A stretch of 64,000 nucleotides of DNA from Brevundimonas bullata (lineage in GTDB: Bacteria > Pseudomonadota > Alphaproteobacteria > Caulobacterales > Caulobacteraceae). Shown piece by piece: positions 37,303 through 46,037 of the stretch; the stretch's first letter is position 1; each line of letters starts with the position of its first letter. The position numbers and the translations under genes were made by a program. Below the pieces are notes generated by a model. It was not told the origin of the DNA, ran no database searches, and worked only from the letters and a program-made list of their open reading frames with translations. The stretch is from assembly GCF_014207965.1 (NCBI RefSeq), contig NZ_JACHLM010000004.1:281398-345397 (forward strand), written 5' to 3'.

Positions 37303-37409
37303 AGGTCACTCATCAAGACCGGCTGAGGGATTAGGCCCTTTGACGCCGGGGCAACCATCGGGTTCCGCCCGAAACGGTGCCAACTCCTGCGGGGTTTTCA
37401 GGGCGACCT
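37303..37409 (+). promoter_or_regulatory. SAM-I (S-box) riboswitch upstream of metX-metB
   Basis: S-box core elements occur in order: TCATCAAGA, GGCTGAGGGA, GGCCC, CCGGGGCAACC and GGTGCCAACTCCTGC. The P1 stem is AGGTC (37303-37307) with GACCT (37405-37409). A further perfect hairpin GTGGAGC/GCTCCAC follows at 37428-37454, and a weak stem before a short T-run near 37472-37491 could be the expression platform. SAM binding should switch off the methionine genes 90 bases downstream. Confidence 0.9.
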
Positions 37410-37497
37410 GAAGACCGCGAGAGATGGGTGGAGCATCGACGAGGCGACGCTCCACGGTCTGTCACTGCATGGGTTCCTTGGCGAGCCGTTTTGCTGA

Positions 37498-38577
37498 GTG
37501 ACGAGACCCATGACCCTGGCCCTGATCGACCCCATCGACCCTGTTGAAGAGCCCGCTTGTCGGCCCGCCTCCGCACGCCGTCCGTCCGAGCTGCTGTCGC
37601 GCGACGGGGCCCATGACGTCGTCGTGCCGATCCCCGACGGCTTCCCGCTCGATTTCGGCGGAACCCTGAACCAGAAGCAGATCGTGGGCCGCCTGCACGG
37701 CAAGGCCGGCGCCCCCCTGATCGTCGTGGCCGGCGGCATCTCCGCCGACCGCTATGTCCACCGCACCGAGACCAAGGGCCTGGGCTGGTGGTCCGGCGCC
37801 GTGGGCGTTCGCGCCCCTATCGACCTGACCCGTTTCCGTGTCCTGGCCTTTGATTTCGCGCCCGATTTCGGTCCCGACGCCAAGGACGCCAAGCCGCCGC
37901 TGACCATCACCACCCAGGATCAGGCGCGGCTGCTGGCCCTGCTGCTGGATCATCTCGGCGTGGACAAGGTCGCGGCCTTCATCGGCTGCTCCTACGGCGG
38001 CATGATCGCGCTGGCGTTCGGCGAACTCTTCCCCGACTGGGCCGAGCAGCTGGTGGTGGTGTCCGCCGCCCACCGCCCTCACCCCCTGGCCACCGCCTGG
38101 CGCGGCATCCAGCGCCGCATCCTGCAACTGGGCCTGGAGACCGGCCGCGTCGATCAGGCGGTCGGTCTGGCCCGCGAGCTGGCCATGACCACCTATCGCA
38201 CCCCCGACGAGTTCGGCGAGCGCTTCGATTCCGAAGCCCCCAGCCATGCGGGTCAGGCCTATCCCGTCTGCGACTATCTGCAGGCGCGCGGCCGGGCCTA
38301 TCGCGACCGCACCACGCCCTCACGCTGGCTGAGCCTTTCGGACTCCATCGACCGCCACCGCGTCGAACCCGAGGCCATCACCGCCCCCGTCACCCTGATC
38401 GGCTTCACCACCGACCGCCTCTGCCCCATCGACGACATGAGGGAACTGGCCGCGCGCCTGCCCAACCTCTGGCGGTTCGAACAGCACCCCTCCCTCTACG
38501 GCCACGACGCCTTCCTGAAGGAAGACGTTCTGGTCGCCGAAATCCTGACCTCCGTTCTGAAGGACATCGACCAATGA
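37498..38577 (+). CDS. metX: Homoserine O-acyltransferase (MetX fold)
   Basis: An alpha/beta-hydrolase-fold enzyme of 359 residues from a GTG at 37498, or 355 from the ATG at 37510. The nucleophile Ser is in FIGCSYGGMIALAFG (about residue 163), and the C-terminal GHDAFLKE carries the catalytic His. It acylates homoserine, the first step toward methionine. MetX-fold enzymes may use acetyl- or succinyl-CoA; because the next gene resembles E. coli MetB, which takes O-succinylhomoserine, succinyl transfer is the likelier activity (inference). It overlaps metB by 4 bases. Confidence 0.88.
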   Translation: MTRPMTLALIDPIDPVEEPACRPASARRPSELLSRDGAHDVVVPIPDGFPLDFGGTLNQKQIVGRLHGKAGAPLIVVAGGISADRYVHRTETKGLGWWSGAVGVRAPIDLTRFRVLAFDFAPDFGPDAKDAKPPLTITTQDQARLLALLLDHLGVDKVAAFIGCSYGGMIALAFGELFPDWAEQLVVVSAAHRPHPLATAWRGIQRRILQLGLETGRVDQAVGLARELAMTTYRTPDEFGERFDSEAPSHAGQAYPVCDYLQARGRAYRDRTTPSRWLSLSDSIDRHRVEPEAITAPVTLIGFTTDRLCPIDDMRELAARLPNLWRFEQHPSLYGHDAFLKEDVLVAEILTSVLKDIDQ

Positions 38578-39752
38578 GCCGCGCCCGTCCCGCCGATCCC
38601 CGCACCATCGCCGCCCGCTCGGGCGTGGATACGGATACGGCCCACGGCGCAGTCATGCCGCCGCTGTATCTGTCGTCCAACTATTCCTTCGCCGGCTTCG
38701 ATCAGAAGCGGAAATACGACTACTCGCGCTCGGGCAATCCGACCCGCGACGTCCTGGCCGACACCCTGGCCGAGCTGGAGGGCGGCGCCGGCGCCGTCAT
38801 CACCGCCACCGGCATGGCCGCAGTCGACCTGCCGCTGTCCTTGCTCAACCCCGGCGAACTGCTGATCGCGCCGCATGACTGCTACGGCGGCACCCACCGC
38901 CTGCTGTGCGCCCGAGCGAAGAAAGGTCATTTCCGCGTCGCCTTCGTCGATCAGAACGACGGCCAAGCAATGGATGCGGCCCTGGCCGACGGCGCCAAGC
39001 TGGTGCTGATCGAGACCCCGTCCAACCCCCTGCTGCGTGTGGTGGACGTGGCCGACGTCTGTCGCCGCGCCCATGCCGTCGGCGCCAAGGTGGTCTGCGA
39101 CAACACCTTCCTGTCGCCCGCCCTGCAACGCCCGCTGGAGCTGGGCGCCGACATCGTCGTCCACTCGACCACCAAATACATCAACGGCCATTCCGACGTG
39201 GTCGGCGGCGCCGTGATCGCGGCGGATCCGGCGGATCATGAACAACTGGCCTGGTGGGCCAACTGCCTGGGCGTCACCGGCTCGCCCTTCGACGCCTATC
39301 AGACCCTGCGGGGCCTACGCACTTTGTTCACCCGCATCGAGCGCCAGCAGGCCACCGCCGGCCTGGTCGCCGCCGCCCTGGAGCAGCACCCGGCGGTCAA
39401 GGCCGTCCACTATCCCGGCCTGAAGTCCCACCCCGGCCACGCCCTGGCCGCGCGCCAGCAGTCGGGGCCGGGCGCCATGCTCAGCTTCGAACTGAACGGC
39501 GGGACCGACGCCGTGCGCGACCTGATCGAGCGCCTGGACATCTTCACCCTGGCGGAATCCCTGGGCGGCGTCGAAAGCCTGATCGCCCACCCGGCCACCA
39601 TGACCCACGCCGCCATGACGCCCGACGCCCGCGTCGTCGCCGGCATCACCGACGGCCTGATCCGCCTGTCGGTCGGACTGGAGCATCAGGACGACATCCT
39701 GGCCGACCTGGTTCAGGCGCTGGACGCCCTGGTGCTGCAACAGGCGGCGTAA
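38574..39752 (+). CDS. metB: Cystathionine gamma-synthase
   Basis: A 392-residue PLP enzyme of the Cys/Met metabolism family. Close agreement with E. coli MetB is visible in LIAPHDCYGGTHRLL, LIETPSNPLLRVVD and TLAESLGGVESLIAHPATM. The PLP lysine is in VHSTTKYINGHSDVVGG. It joins cysteine to the activated homoserine to give cystathionine. Its ATG overlaps the metX TGA (ATGA), so the pair is translationally coupled under the SAM riboswitch. Confidence 0.93.
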   Translation: MSRARPADPRTIAARSGVDTDTAHGAVMPPLYLSSNYSFAGFDQKRKYDYSRSGNPTRDVLADTLAELEGGAGAVITATGMAAVDLPLSLLNPGELLIAPHDCYGGTHRLLCARAKKGHFRVAFVDQNDGQAMDAALADGAKLVLIETPSNPLLRVVDVADVCRRAHAVGAKVVCDNTFLSPALQRPLELGADIVVHSTTKYINGHSDVVGGAVIAADPADHEQLAWWANCLGVTGSPFDAYQTLRGLRTLFTRIERQQATAGLVAAALEQHPAVKAVHYPGLKSHPGHALAARQQSGPGAMLSFELNGGTDAVRDLIERLDIFTLAESLGGVESLIAHPATMTHAAMTPDARVVAGITDGLIRLSVGLEHQDDILADLVQALDALVLQQAA

Positions 39753-39760
39753 AGGGCAGC

Positions 39761-39874
39761 CGTCATCCCGGAAGCGGCGGAGCCGCTATCCGGGACCGCA
39801 GGAAAAGCTAACGGCGGCGTTCTGGGCGGTCCCGGCTCTGCGCCTCGCTCCGCGAGGCTTCGGCCGGGATGACG
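39761..39874. repeat. Inverted repeat element (CGTCATCCCGGA family)
   Basis: The left arm begins CGTCATCCCGGAAGCGGC at 39761 and the right arm ends GGCCGGGATGACG at 39874. The inner parts GGGACCGC and GCGGTCCC also pair. It fills the convergent gap between metB and the chemotaxis receptor and is closely matched at 42661-42747 and by the outer arms at 12509-12769. Confidence 0.85.
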
Positions 39875-39882
39875 GGGCCGCA

Positions 39883-41703
39883 TCAGGCCACCGCGCGTTC
39901 CAGCATCTGCTGCTGACCGCGCGCGTCCATCCCTGCGCCGTCCAGCGAGAACTGCCCCATCATCCGGTCCAGCTCGCGGGCGTCCTGCGCCAGAGAATGG
40001 CTGGCGGCGGTGGATTCCTCGACCATGGCCGCGTTCTGCTGGGTGACCTGATCCATCTGGGCCACGGCGATATTGACCTGTTGCAGACCGCTGGACTGCT
40101 CCTGCGACGAGGCCGAGATCTCGCGGGCGATGGCGGTCAGGCGGGTGATCTGCTCAGCGATCCGCTCCAGCGCATGGCCGGTGTCGCCCACCAGGGCCAC
40201 GCCCTCGCCGACCTGGCGGCTGGAGGCCGAGATCAGGGTTTTGATCTCCTTGGCGGCTTCGGCCGAGCGCTGGGCCAGAGCCCGCACTTCCGAGGCGACC
40301 ACGGCGAAGCCGCGACCGGCCTCGCCCGCGCGCGCCGCCTCGACGCCCGCGTTCAGGGCCAGGAGATTGGTCTGGAAGGCGATCTCGTCGATCACTCCGA
40401 TGATGTTGCCGATCTCGTTCGAGGATTGTTCGATCTCGCCCATGGCGACGATGGCGCGGCCGACCACGGCCTGCCCTTGCGTCGCTTCCTGACGGGCGCC
40501 GTCGACGACGCCGCCGGCCTCGATCGCGCCCTCGGCGGAGCGGGCCACGGTGGCGGTGATCTGCTCCAGGGCGGCGGCGGTCTCCTCCAGCGAAGCGGCC
40601 TGCTGCTCGGTGCGGCGCGACAGGTCGTCCGAGGCCTGGCTGATCTCATGGGCGCTGGCGCCGATGGCGCTGGAGCGATCCACGATGACGCGCATCGTGC
40701 TCTGCAACTGGGTCATCGCCGCGTTGAAGTCGGCGCGCAGCTTCTCGTACTCGGGCGCGAAGGCGGCGTTCAGGCGGAAGGCCAACTGGCCGCTCGACAG
40801 TCGTTCGAGGCCAGAGGCGATGCCATCCACCACCTGGGCCTGCTGGCGGGCCGCCTCGGCGTCGCGTTCGGCCTGAGCGATGCGGGCCTGTTCGGCGGCG
40901 GCGCGCTGGACCTCGGCCTCGGCTTCAAGACGCACCTTTTCCTCGGCGTTCTGTTTGAAGGTCAGGACGGCGTCGGCCATGTGGCCGATCTCATCGCGAC
41001 GGCCGATGGCGGGAATGGCGACGTTCAGATCGCCCGAGGCCAGGCGGGCCATGGCGCGGGTCATGGCCTCGACCGGACGGCTCAGCGCCCCGATCAGCCA
41101 GGCGATGGCGCCGAACGCGATGATCAGGGCCACGACCCCGCCGATGGCGAAGCTCCAGTAGGCTTCCTTGTAGGCGAAGGCCTTGGCCTTGGCGTTGGCG
41201 GCGGCGACCACCGCCTCCTTTTCCTGAATGGAGGTGATGGCGGCGCGGATGTCCGACAGGCGCGCGCCGGCTTCCAATCCGGCGACGGCCTGAGGCTGGG
41301 TGGCGGGATCGCGGGCCAGAGCCATGAGGCCGTCGGCGCTCTGGTGGAAGGCGTCGACCGCCCCCTTCAGCGCCGCCTGTTCCTGGCCATAGGCGGCGTT
41401 GACGTCGGCGGCGGCCAGGTCGGCCAGTCGCGACACCAGAACCTTGCCCGGTTCCTCGTATTTGGGAATGAAGTCGGCGTCGCGCGTCGCCACATAGGCG
41501 CGCATGGCGTTCTGCTGCTCGACCGCGGCGGCCAGCACCAGGTCCGAGGCCTTGAACATCTCGGCAGAGGCGGCGTTGTTGGCGTCTGCGCGCTGCAGCA
41601 CCGTCACGGCCCACAGGACCACCATGGTCGCCATCCCGCAGGCCGCGATGACGGCGGCGAAGGACAGCATCAGCTTCTTGGGAACGGACAGGTTCTGCAG
41701 CAT
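39883..41703 (-). CDS. Methyl-accepting chemotaxis protein
   Basis: A 606-residue transmembrane receptor. The first helix is near residues 10-33, followed by a four-helix-bundle-like periplasmic domain (about 35-175), the second helix (about 180-205), HAMP (about 205-260), and a cytoplasmic signalling coiled coil. The hairpin tip EIAFQTNLLALNAGVEAARA is intact. A HAMP-like GLERLSSGQLAFRLN repeat appears near residue 305. No CheR-docking pentapeptide is seen at the C-terminus. The ligand is unknown. Confidence 0.93.
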   Translation of the reverse strand: MLQNLSVPKKLMLSFAAVIAACGMATMVVLWAVTVLQRADANNAASAEMFKASDLVLAAAVEQQNAMRAYVATRDADFIPKYEEPGKVLVSRLADLAAADVNAAYGQEQAALKGAVDAFHQSADGLMALARDPATQPQAVAGLEAGARLSDIRAAITSIQEKEAVVAAANAKAKAFAYKEAYWSFAIGGVVALIIAFGAIAWLIGALSRPVEAMTRAMARLASGDLNVAIPAIGRRDEIGHMADAVLTFKQNAEEKVRLEAEAEVQRAAAEQARIAQAERDAEAARQQAQVVDGIASGLERLSSGQLAFRLNAAFAPEYEKLRADFNAAMTQLQSTMRVIVDRSSAIGASAHEISQASDDLSRRTEQQAASLEETAAALEQITATVARSAEGAIEAGGVVDGARQEATQGQAVVGRAIVAMGEIEQSSNEIGNIIGVIDEIAFQTNLLALNAGVEAARAGEAGRGFAVVASEVRALAQRSAEAAKEIKTLISASSRQVGEGVALVGDTGHALERIAEQITRLTAIAREISASSQEQSSGLQQVNIAVAQMDQVTQQNAAMVEESTAASHSLAQDARELDRMMGQFSLDGAGMDARGQQQMLERAVA

Positions 41704-41806
41704 TTTCTACGCTCGGGGGGATGACTGCTATCTCCCTAACCGCGCGCGGTTCGCCAAAGCCTTAGCGTTTCACCTCGGAAATCTACGTAGGCGAAATGAG
41801 TATTTC

Positions 41807-42631
41807 TCAAAGTGCTTTCAGAACCACCGAGAGAGCGGTCAGCAACAGATAGACCGCGAAGGCCTTCCTCAACACCTTTCGATTGAGCCGATGGGCCAGC
41901 CGCGCGCCATAGGGGGCGGTCAGGGCGGTCAGCAGTCCCATGATCACCGCCGCCGGGACGTTGACGTAGCCTAGCGACAGCGGCGGCCGCCCCGGCGCGT
42001 CCCAGCCGAAGATCGCAAAGCCCAGGGCCGCCGTCGCCCCGATGGCCAGGCCGAAACCGCTGGCCGTCGCCACCGCCTGATGGATCGGCCGACCGCACAG
42101 GGTCATCATCATGCCGCCGAAACTGCCGCCGCCGACGCCCATCATGGCCGACAGCAAACCGATGCCCGTCCCCGCGCCGCGGCGTCCCCAGCCCGTCGGC
42201 AGATCCTTGCGCAGGGTCACATGCTCGGGCAGCAGCCCCATCTGGGCCGCGATCAGCAGCAGACAGACGCCATAGACGACGGCCAGGCCTTCCATCGAGG
42301 TGAAACCCGCGATCGCCGCCCCGACCAGGCCGCCGAACGCCACCCAGGGCGTCCAGGTCTTCAGCACCTGTTCGTCCACCGCCCCATGCGCCCGGTGCGT
42401 CGCCAGCGACCGCAGCGAGGTGGCGACGATGGTCAGCAGCGAGGTGCCGATGGCCACGTGCAGATTGCTCTCGCCGCCCACCCCCAGCACCGAAAAGGCG
42501 TAAAACAGCGCCGGCACCAGCACGGTCCCGCCGCCGACCCCGAACAGGCCGCCGATTACCCCCGCCACCGCGCCCGCCGCGACCAAGGCGGCGGCCATCA
42601 TCAGCAGTTCGGACAGGGGCAGAGCGCTCAT
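41807..42631 (-). CDS. TauE/SafE-family sulfite/anion exporter
   Basis: A 274-residue, about eight-helix permease. The duplicated motif of the family is clear: GVIGGLFGVGGGTVLVPALF near residue 25 and GLLSAMMGVGGGSFGGMMM near residue 160. The family exports sulfite or other small sulfur or organic anions; the substrate here is unknown. It stands alone between the chemotaxis receptor and dusA. Confidence 0.88.
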   Translation of the reverse strand: MSALPLSELLMMAAALVAAGAVAGVIGGLFGVGGGTVLVPALFYAFSVLGVGGESNLHVAIGTSLLTIVATSLRSLATHRAHGAVDEQVLKTWTPWVAFGGLVGAAIAGFTSMEGLAVVYGVCLLLIAAQMGLLPEHVTLRKDLPTGWGRRGAGTGIGLLSAMMGVGGGSFGGMMMTLCGRPIHQAVATASGFGLAIGATAALGFAIFGWDAPGRPPLSLGYVNVPAAVIMGLLTALTAPYGARLAHRLNRKVLRKAFAVYLLLTALSVVLKAL

Positions 42632-42660
42632 CGCCTGGGCATAGCGGGCGCTTTCCTCCT

Positions 42661-42747
42661 CGTCATCCCGGAAGCGGCGCAGCCGCTATCCGGGACCGCA
42701 GGAAGCAGCGGCGCCTTGGGCGGTCCCGGCTCAAGGCCGGGACGACG
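42661..42747. repeat. Inverted repeat element (CGTCATCCCGGA family)
   Basis: The left arm CGTCATCCCGGAAGCGGCGC starts at 42661 and the right arm CTCAAGGCCGGGACGACG ends at 42747. It is the shorter relative of 39761-39874, lying between dusA and the TauE/SafE gene, 10 bases after the dusA stop. Confidence 0.8.
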
Positions 42748-42757
42748 AAAGTAAAGA

Positions 42758-43798
42758 TCAGGCCGCTTCTTCAGACGCCGCCTCGCCCAACCGGCTATGC
42801 CGCGCCTCGGCCTCGCGCACGGCCTCGACGGCGCGGTCCACGACCTCCAGCCCGGCCCCGGCCTTGACGCCCTCGACGGTCAGGATGCGGCGGAAGGCCC
42901 GCGCCCCGGCCCGGCCGTGCATCAGGCCCAGCATATGCCGCGCCATGCTGGCCAGGTTTGCCCCCTCGTCCAGCCGTCCGGCCATATAGGGGCGATAGCG
43001 TTCGATGGCGGCGAAGGGATCGACGTCCTCGACCTCCATCCCGAAGATGCGGCGGTCCACCTGCCCCAGCAGGGCCGGCTCGTGATAGGCGGCGCGGCCC
43101 AACATGACGCCGTCCAACCGCACGCCGTCGGCGTCATCCAGATGCGCCTCGGCCTGATCCAGATCGCCGATGCCGCCGTTGATGCAGATGGTCAGATGCG
43201 GCCGCTCGCGCTTCAGACGCCGCACCAGGGCGTAGTCCAGCGGCGGCACGTCGCGGTTCTCCTTGGGCGAAAGGCCCTTCAGCCAGGCCTTGCGCGCATG
43301 GACGATGAAGTGGGTGATCCCCACCGCCGCCGAGGCGTCAACGGTAGCGAACAGGCTGACCAAGGGGTCCTGATCATCGACGCCGATGCGGCACTTGACC
43401 GTGGCGGGGACGCTGACCGCCTCCCTGATCGCCGCCATGCAGTCGGCCACCAGCTCCGGCTCGCGCATCAAACAGGCGCCGAACTTGCCCGACTGCACCC
43501 GGTCCGAGGGACAGCCGACGTTCAGGTTGATCTCGTCGTAGCCGTAAGATTCGCCGATCTTCGCCGCCTCGGCCAGTTGCGCCGGGTCCGAGCCGCCCAG
43601 TTGCAGCGCCACCGGATGCTCGACCGCGTCAAAGCCCAGCAGCCGCTCGCGATCGCCGTGGATCACCGCCGGCGCCGTGACCATCTCGGTATAGAGCAGC
43701 GCCCGGCTGGTCAGGGCGCGGTGAAACGCCCGGCAGTTGCGGTCGGTCCAGTCCATCATGGGGGCCACGGACAGTCTATGAGCTTGATTTATAGACAT
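42758..43798 (-). CDS. dusA: tRNA-dihydrouridine synthase A
   Basis: A 346-residue flavoenzyme that reduces uridines 20/20a in the D-loop of tRNAs. It opens with LSVAPMMDWTDRNCRAFHR (flavin site). The catalytic Cys is in INLNVGCPSDRVQSGKFGACLM (second Cys), and CINGGIGDL is the phosphate loop. The first six codons (MSINQA) differ in composition from the rest, which fits an integrase having replaced the original 5' end. An integrase gene lies immediately upstream, divergent. Confidence 0.95.
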   Translation of the reverse strand: MSINQAHRLSVAPMMDWTDRNCRAFHRALTSRALLYTEMVTAPAVIHGDRERLLGFDAVEHPVALQLGGSDPAQLAEAAKIGESYGYDEINLNVGCPSDRVQSGKFGACLMREPELVADCMAAIREAVSVPATVKCRIGVDDQDPLVSLFATVDASAAVGITHFIVHARKAWLKGLSPKENRDVPPLDYALVRRLKRERPHLTICINGGIGDLDQAEAHLDDADGVRLDGVMLGRAAYHEPALLGQVDRRIFGMEVEDVDPFAAIERYRPYMAGRLDEGANLASMARHMLGLMHGRAGARAFRRILTVEGVKAGAGLEVVDRAVEAVREAEARHSRLGEAASEEAA

Positions 43799-43845
43799 TT
43801 TTTCAGTAATATCAAAAAGTTGGAAGGCGGCGTGTGCACTCGAAT

Positions 43846-43864
43846 TTGCGACGTGTTGCGACGT
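43846..43864. repeat. Direct repeats TTGCGACGT before the integrase (possible arm-type sites)
   Basis: TTGCGACGT occurs at 43846-43854 and 43856-43864, one helical turn apart, in the 110 bases between dusA and the integrase start. Nearby GTGCAC/GTGCACAC repeats (43834 and 43889) add to the pattern. Such repeats next to tyrosine integrases often bind the N-terminal arm domain. Confidence 0.4.
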
Positions 43865-43910
43865 TTTTTCCGGGTTTTCGACACCTCAGTGCACACAGAG
43901 CGCACACGAA

Positions 43911-44972
43911 ATGGCGACGTACTCGAAACTCCCGTCAGGAACGTGGCGGGTCCAGGTGAGACGGAAGGGTCGCTATATAAGCGAGACCTTCCTCAAACGC
44001 GATGACGCGCGCCGGTGGGCCACCGAAGCCGAGGGGCGGATCGATCGCGGCGAGGTCCCTACCCCCTCACGGTCAGCGCGGCTTCGCACGTTCGGCGAAC
44101 TCATCGACCTACACATCGAGGACATGAAGTCCGTAGGGAAGGCGCCCAGGCGCTCGAAAGCGGCGACGCTAAAGATGCTGAAGACGCGCCTGGGGGGTAA
44201 GAAGATCGCCCAACTGGATCGACAACTGTTCATCGACTTCGGTCGAAGGCGCGCCACCGAAGGCGCCGGCCCCATGACGCTGAGCATCGACATCGGGGCG
44301 ATCAAGCTCATCCTCTCCCATGCTGCGGCGGTTCACGGCCTGACAGTCTCGGTCGAGGCCATCGACATGGCCCGCCTCGCCCTCAAACGCCTTGGCCTGA
44401 TTGGCAAGGGCGTCGAACGAGATCGCCGGCCTAGCGATGAAGAACTCGAGCGCTTGATCCGCCACTTCGACGAGAAGCCTCGTCAAACCATACCCATGGG
44501 AGCTGTCATTCGGTTCGCGATCGCAACGGCGATGCGCCAGGAGGAGATTTTCAAAGTCGTCTGGGATGACTACGCAAGCCGGACCAAGATGCTGACCATT
44601 CGCGACCGGAAAGACCCTCGCGAGAAGACAGGAAATGATCAGCGCATCCCCCTGCTGTCAGTCTCCGGTTTCGATCCCGTCGCGGTGATCGAAGATCAGC
44701 GCCCTGCCCGCTCGAATGCGGACCTTCGCATCTTCCCTTTCAGTCACCGGTCTGCCGGCACGGCGTTCACGCGAGCCTGCAAAAGCCTCGAAATCGTGGA
44801 CCTGCATTTTCACGACCTTCGTCACGAAGGAACCAGCCGCTTGTTCGAAGCCGGCTTTCAGATTCAGCAGGTCGCGCTCGTCACCGGTCACAAGGATTGG
44901 AAGATGCTCCGTCGGTACACCCACCTGAGACCAGAATCCCTTCACGTGATCGCTTCCGGATTTGCCGACTAA
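43911..44972 (+). CDS. Tyrosine-family site-specific integrase
   Basis: A 353-residue recombinase. The N-terminus (GTWRVQVRRKGRYISETF) is an AP2-like arm-binding domain, then a core-binding domain (about 60-160). The catalytic residues are seen as ATAMRQEEI (first Arg), DLHFHDLRHEG (His-x-x-Arg), GHKDWKMLRRYTH (His and the Tyr nucleophile). The frame is intact. It lies 112 bases from the dusA start codon, pointing away, which is the layout of dusA-targeting islands. It could still be active. Confidence 0.92.
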   Translation: MATYSKLPSGTWRVQVRRKGRYISETFLKRDDARRWATEAEGRIDRGEVPTPSRSARLRTFGELIDLHIEDMKSVGKAPRRSKAATLKMLKTRLGGKKIAQLDRQLFIDFGRRRATEGAGPMTLSIDIGAIKLILSHAAAVHGLTVSVEAIDMARLALKRLGLIGKGVERDRRPSDEELERLIRHFDEKPRQTIPMGAVIRFAIATAMRQEEIFKVVWDDYASRTKMLTIRDRKDPREKTGNDQRIPLLSVSGFDPVAVIEDQRPARSNADLRIFPFSHRSAGTAFTRACKSLEIVDLHFHDLRHEGTSRLFEAGFQIQQVALVTGHKDWKMLRRYTHLRPESLHVIASGFAD

Positions 44973-44989
44973 AGCTGCCGCCTTTCCGG

Positions 44990-45885
44990 AGGGCGCTGTC
45001 AGCAACGCGCCGATTTCGTTGAAAAGGCGGCTGCTGAGATCGTCGCCAGTAACGGGCGCTGCGGTTTGCTCCCGCGGTAGAGGTCCTGGGCGTGGTCGTA
45101 GGCGAAGTCGGCGCGCGAGAAAGTCCCGTCGATCCGCTCCGACTTGTCGATGACGAGGATGCGCGGCTCGATGCCCTGATCGTGGACCAGCCAGTCCAGC
45201 ATCTCGGCCGAGCCATAGGCGGTGTCCGCCGCCAGTCGGCGGGCCACAGATCATGATGCTCACGCGCACGGTGGATCATGGTGCGGACGGCCGTCACCTC
45301 GGCTTGGCGCACCGCCGTAGACGGCTCGACATCGACAATGATCGCGTGTTCCAGATCGATCAGATAGTTGGTTGCATAGGCGAAGAAGGCCAGCCCCTTG
45401 TTGGCACCGGTCCAGCGCGAGGTCGGATCGGCCGGTGAGATAAACTTGGGCGTCACGGGGGTCGCGCCGCCGAAGGCGGCGTCGTCCAGCACGGCCAGAT
45501 ACTCGTCGATGGCGCGGCTGGCAGCCTCCGGCGGCAGGCCTTCGTGGCCGGGCACGCAGCGCTGGCGGTTGGCGTCGGCCTTGATCAGGCTGGCGTCGAC
45601 CGCGAAACCCTCTCCGCCAACTAGGCCTCACGGATGCATCGCCGCAGCACCGTCTCGAACAGTTCACGCAACACATTGGTGTGGCGAAAACGGCCGGGCG
45701 GTTCTTCGAAAAGGTCGAGTGATCCGGCACATCACCGTCCAAGCTCAACCGGCAGAACCAGCGATAGGCCAGGTTCAGATGGACCTCCTCGCACAGACGC
45801 CGCTCCGAGCGAAAGCCGAAGCAATAGCCAACCAGCAGCATGCGGATCAATAACTCAGGATCAATCGAAGGTCGGCCTATGGCGT
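44990..45885 (-). pseudogene. Decayed DDE transposase (IS5/IS1182-like), multiple frameshifts
   Basis: Pieces of one transposase appear in different minus-strand frames. The front piece DPELLIRMLLVGYCFGFRSE and AYRWFCRLSLDGDVPDHSTF lie near 45870-45700. A middle part reading VTPKFISPADPTSRWTGANK and FFAYATNYLIDLEHAIIVDV is near 45460-45300, and the end piece ADTAYGSAEMLDWLVHDQGI is near 45240. The N-terminus before DPELL is missing and stops interrupt each frame. It is a relic and cannot make transposase. Confidence 0.75.
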
Positions 45886-46037
45886 TATCCCTGTGCGGCA
45901 GAATAAAACTGACCTCACGTCTTTAGACGCGCTGTAGTCTTTTATCGGGACGAGCCGTTCGAGAGTCATCTCGAAGAAATTCCCGGAACCTTGATCGACG
46001 AACCAAATTAGGAAAGGACTGCAACCAGGAAGAAACA

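Noticed and set aside
39761..39874. Inverted repeat as a simple bidirectional terminator
   Set aside because: It lies between convergent genes but has no T-run on either side, and its arms recur at other loci, so it is better called a dispersed repeat.
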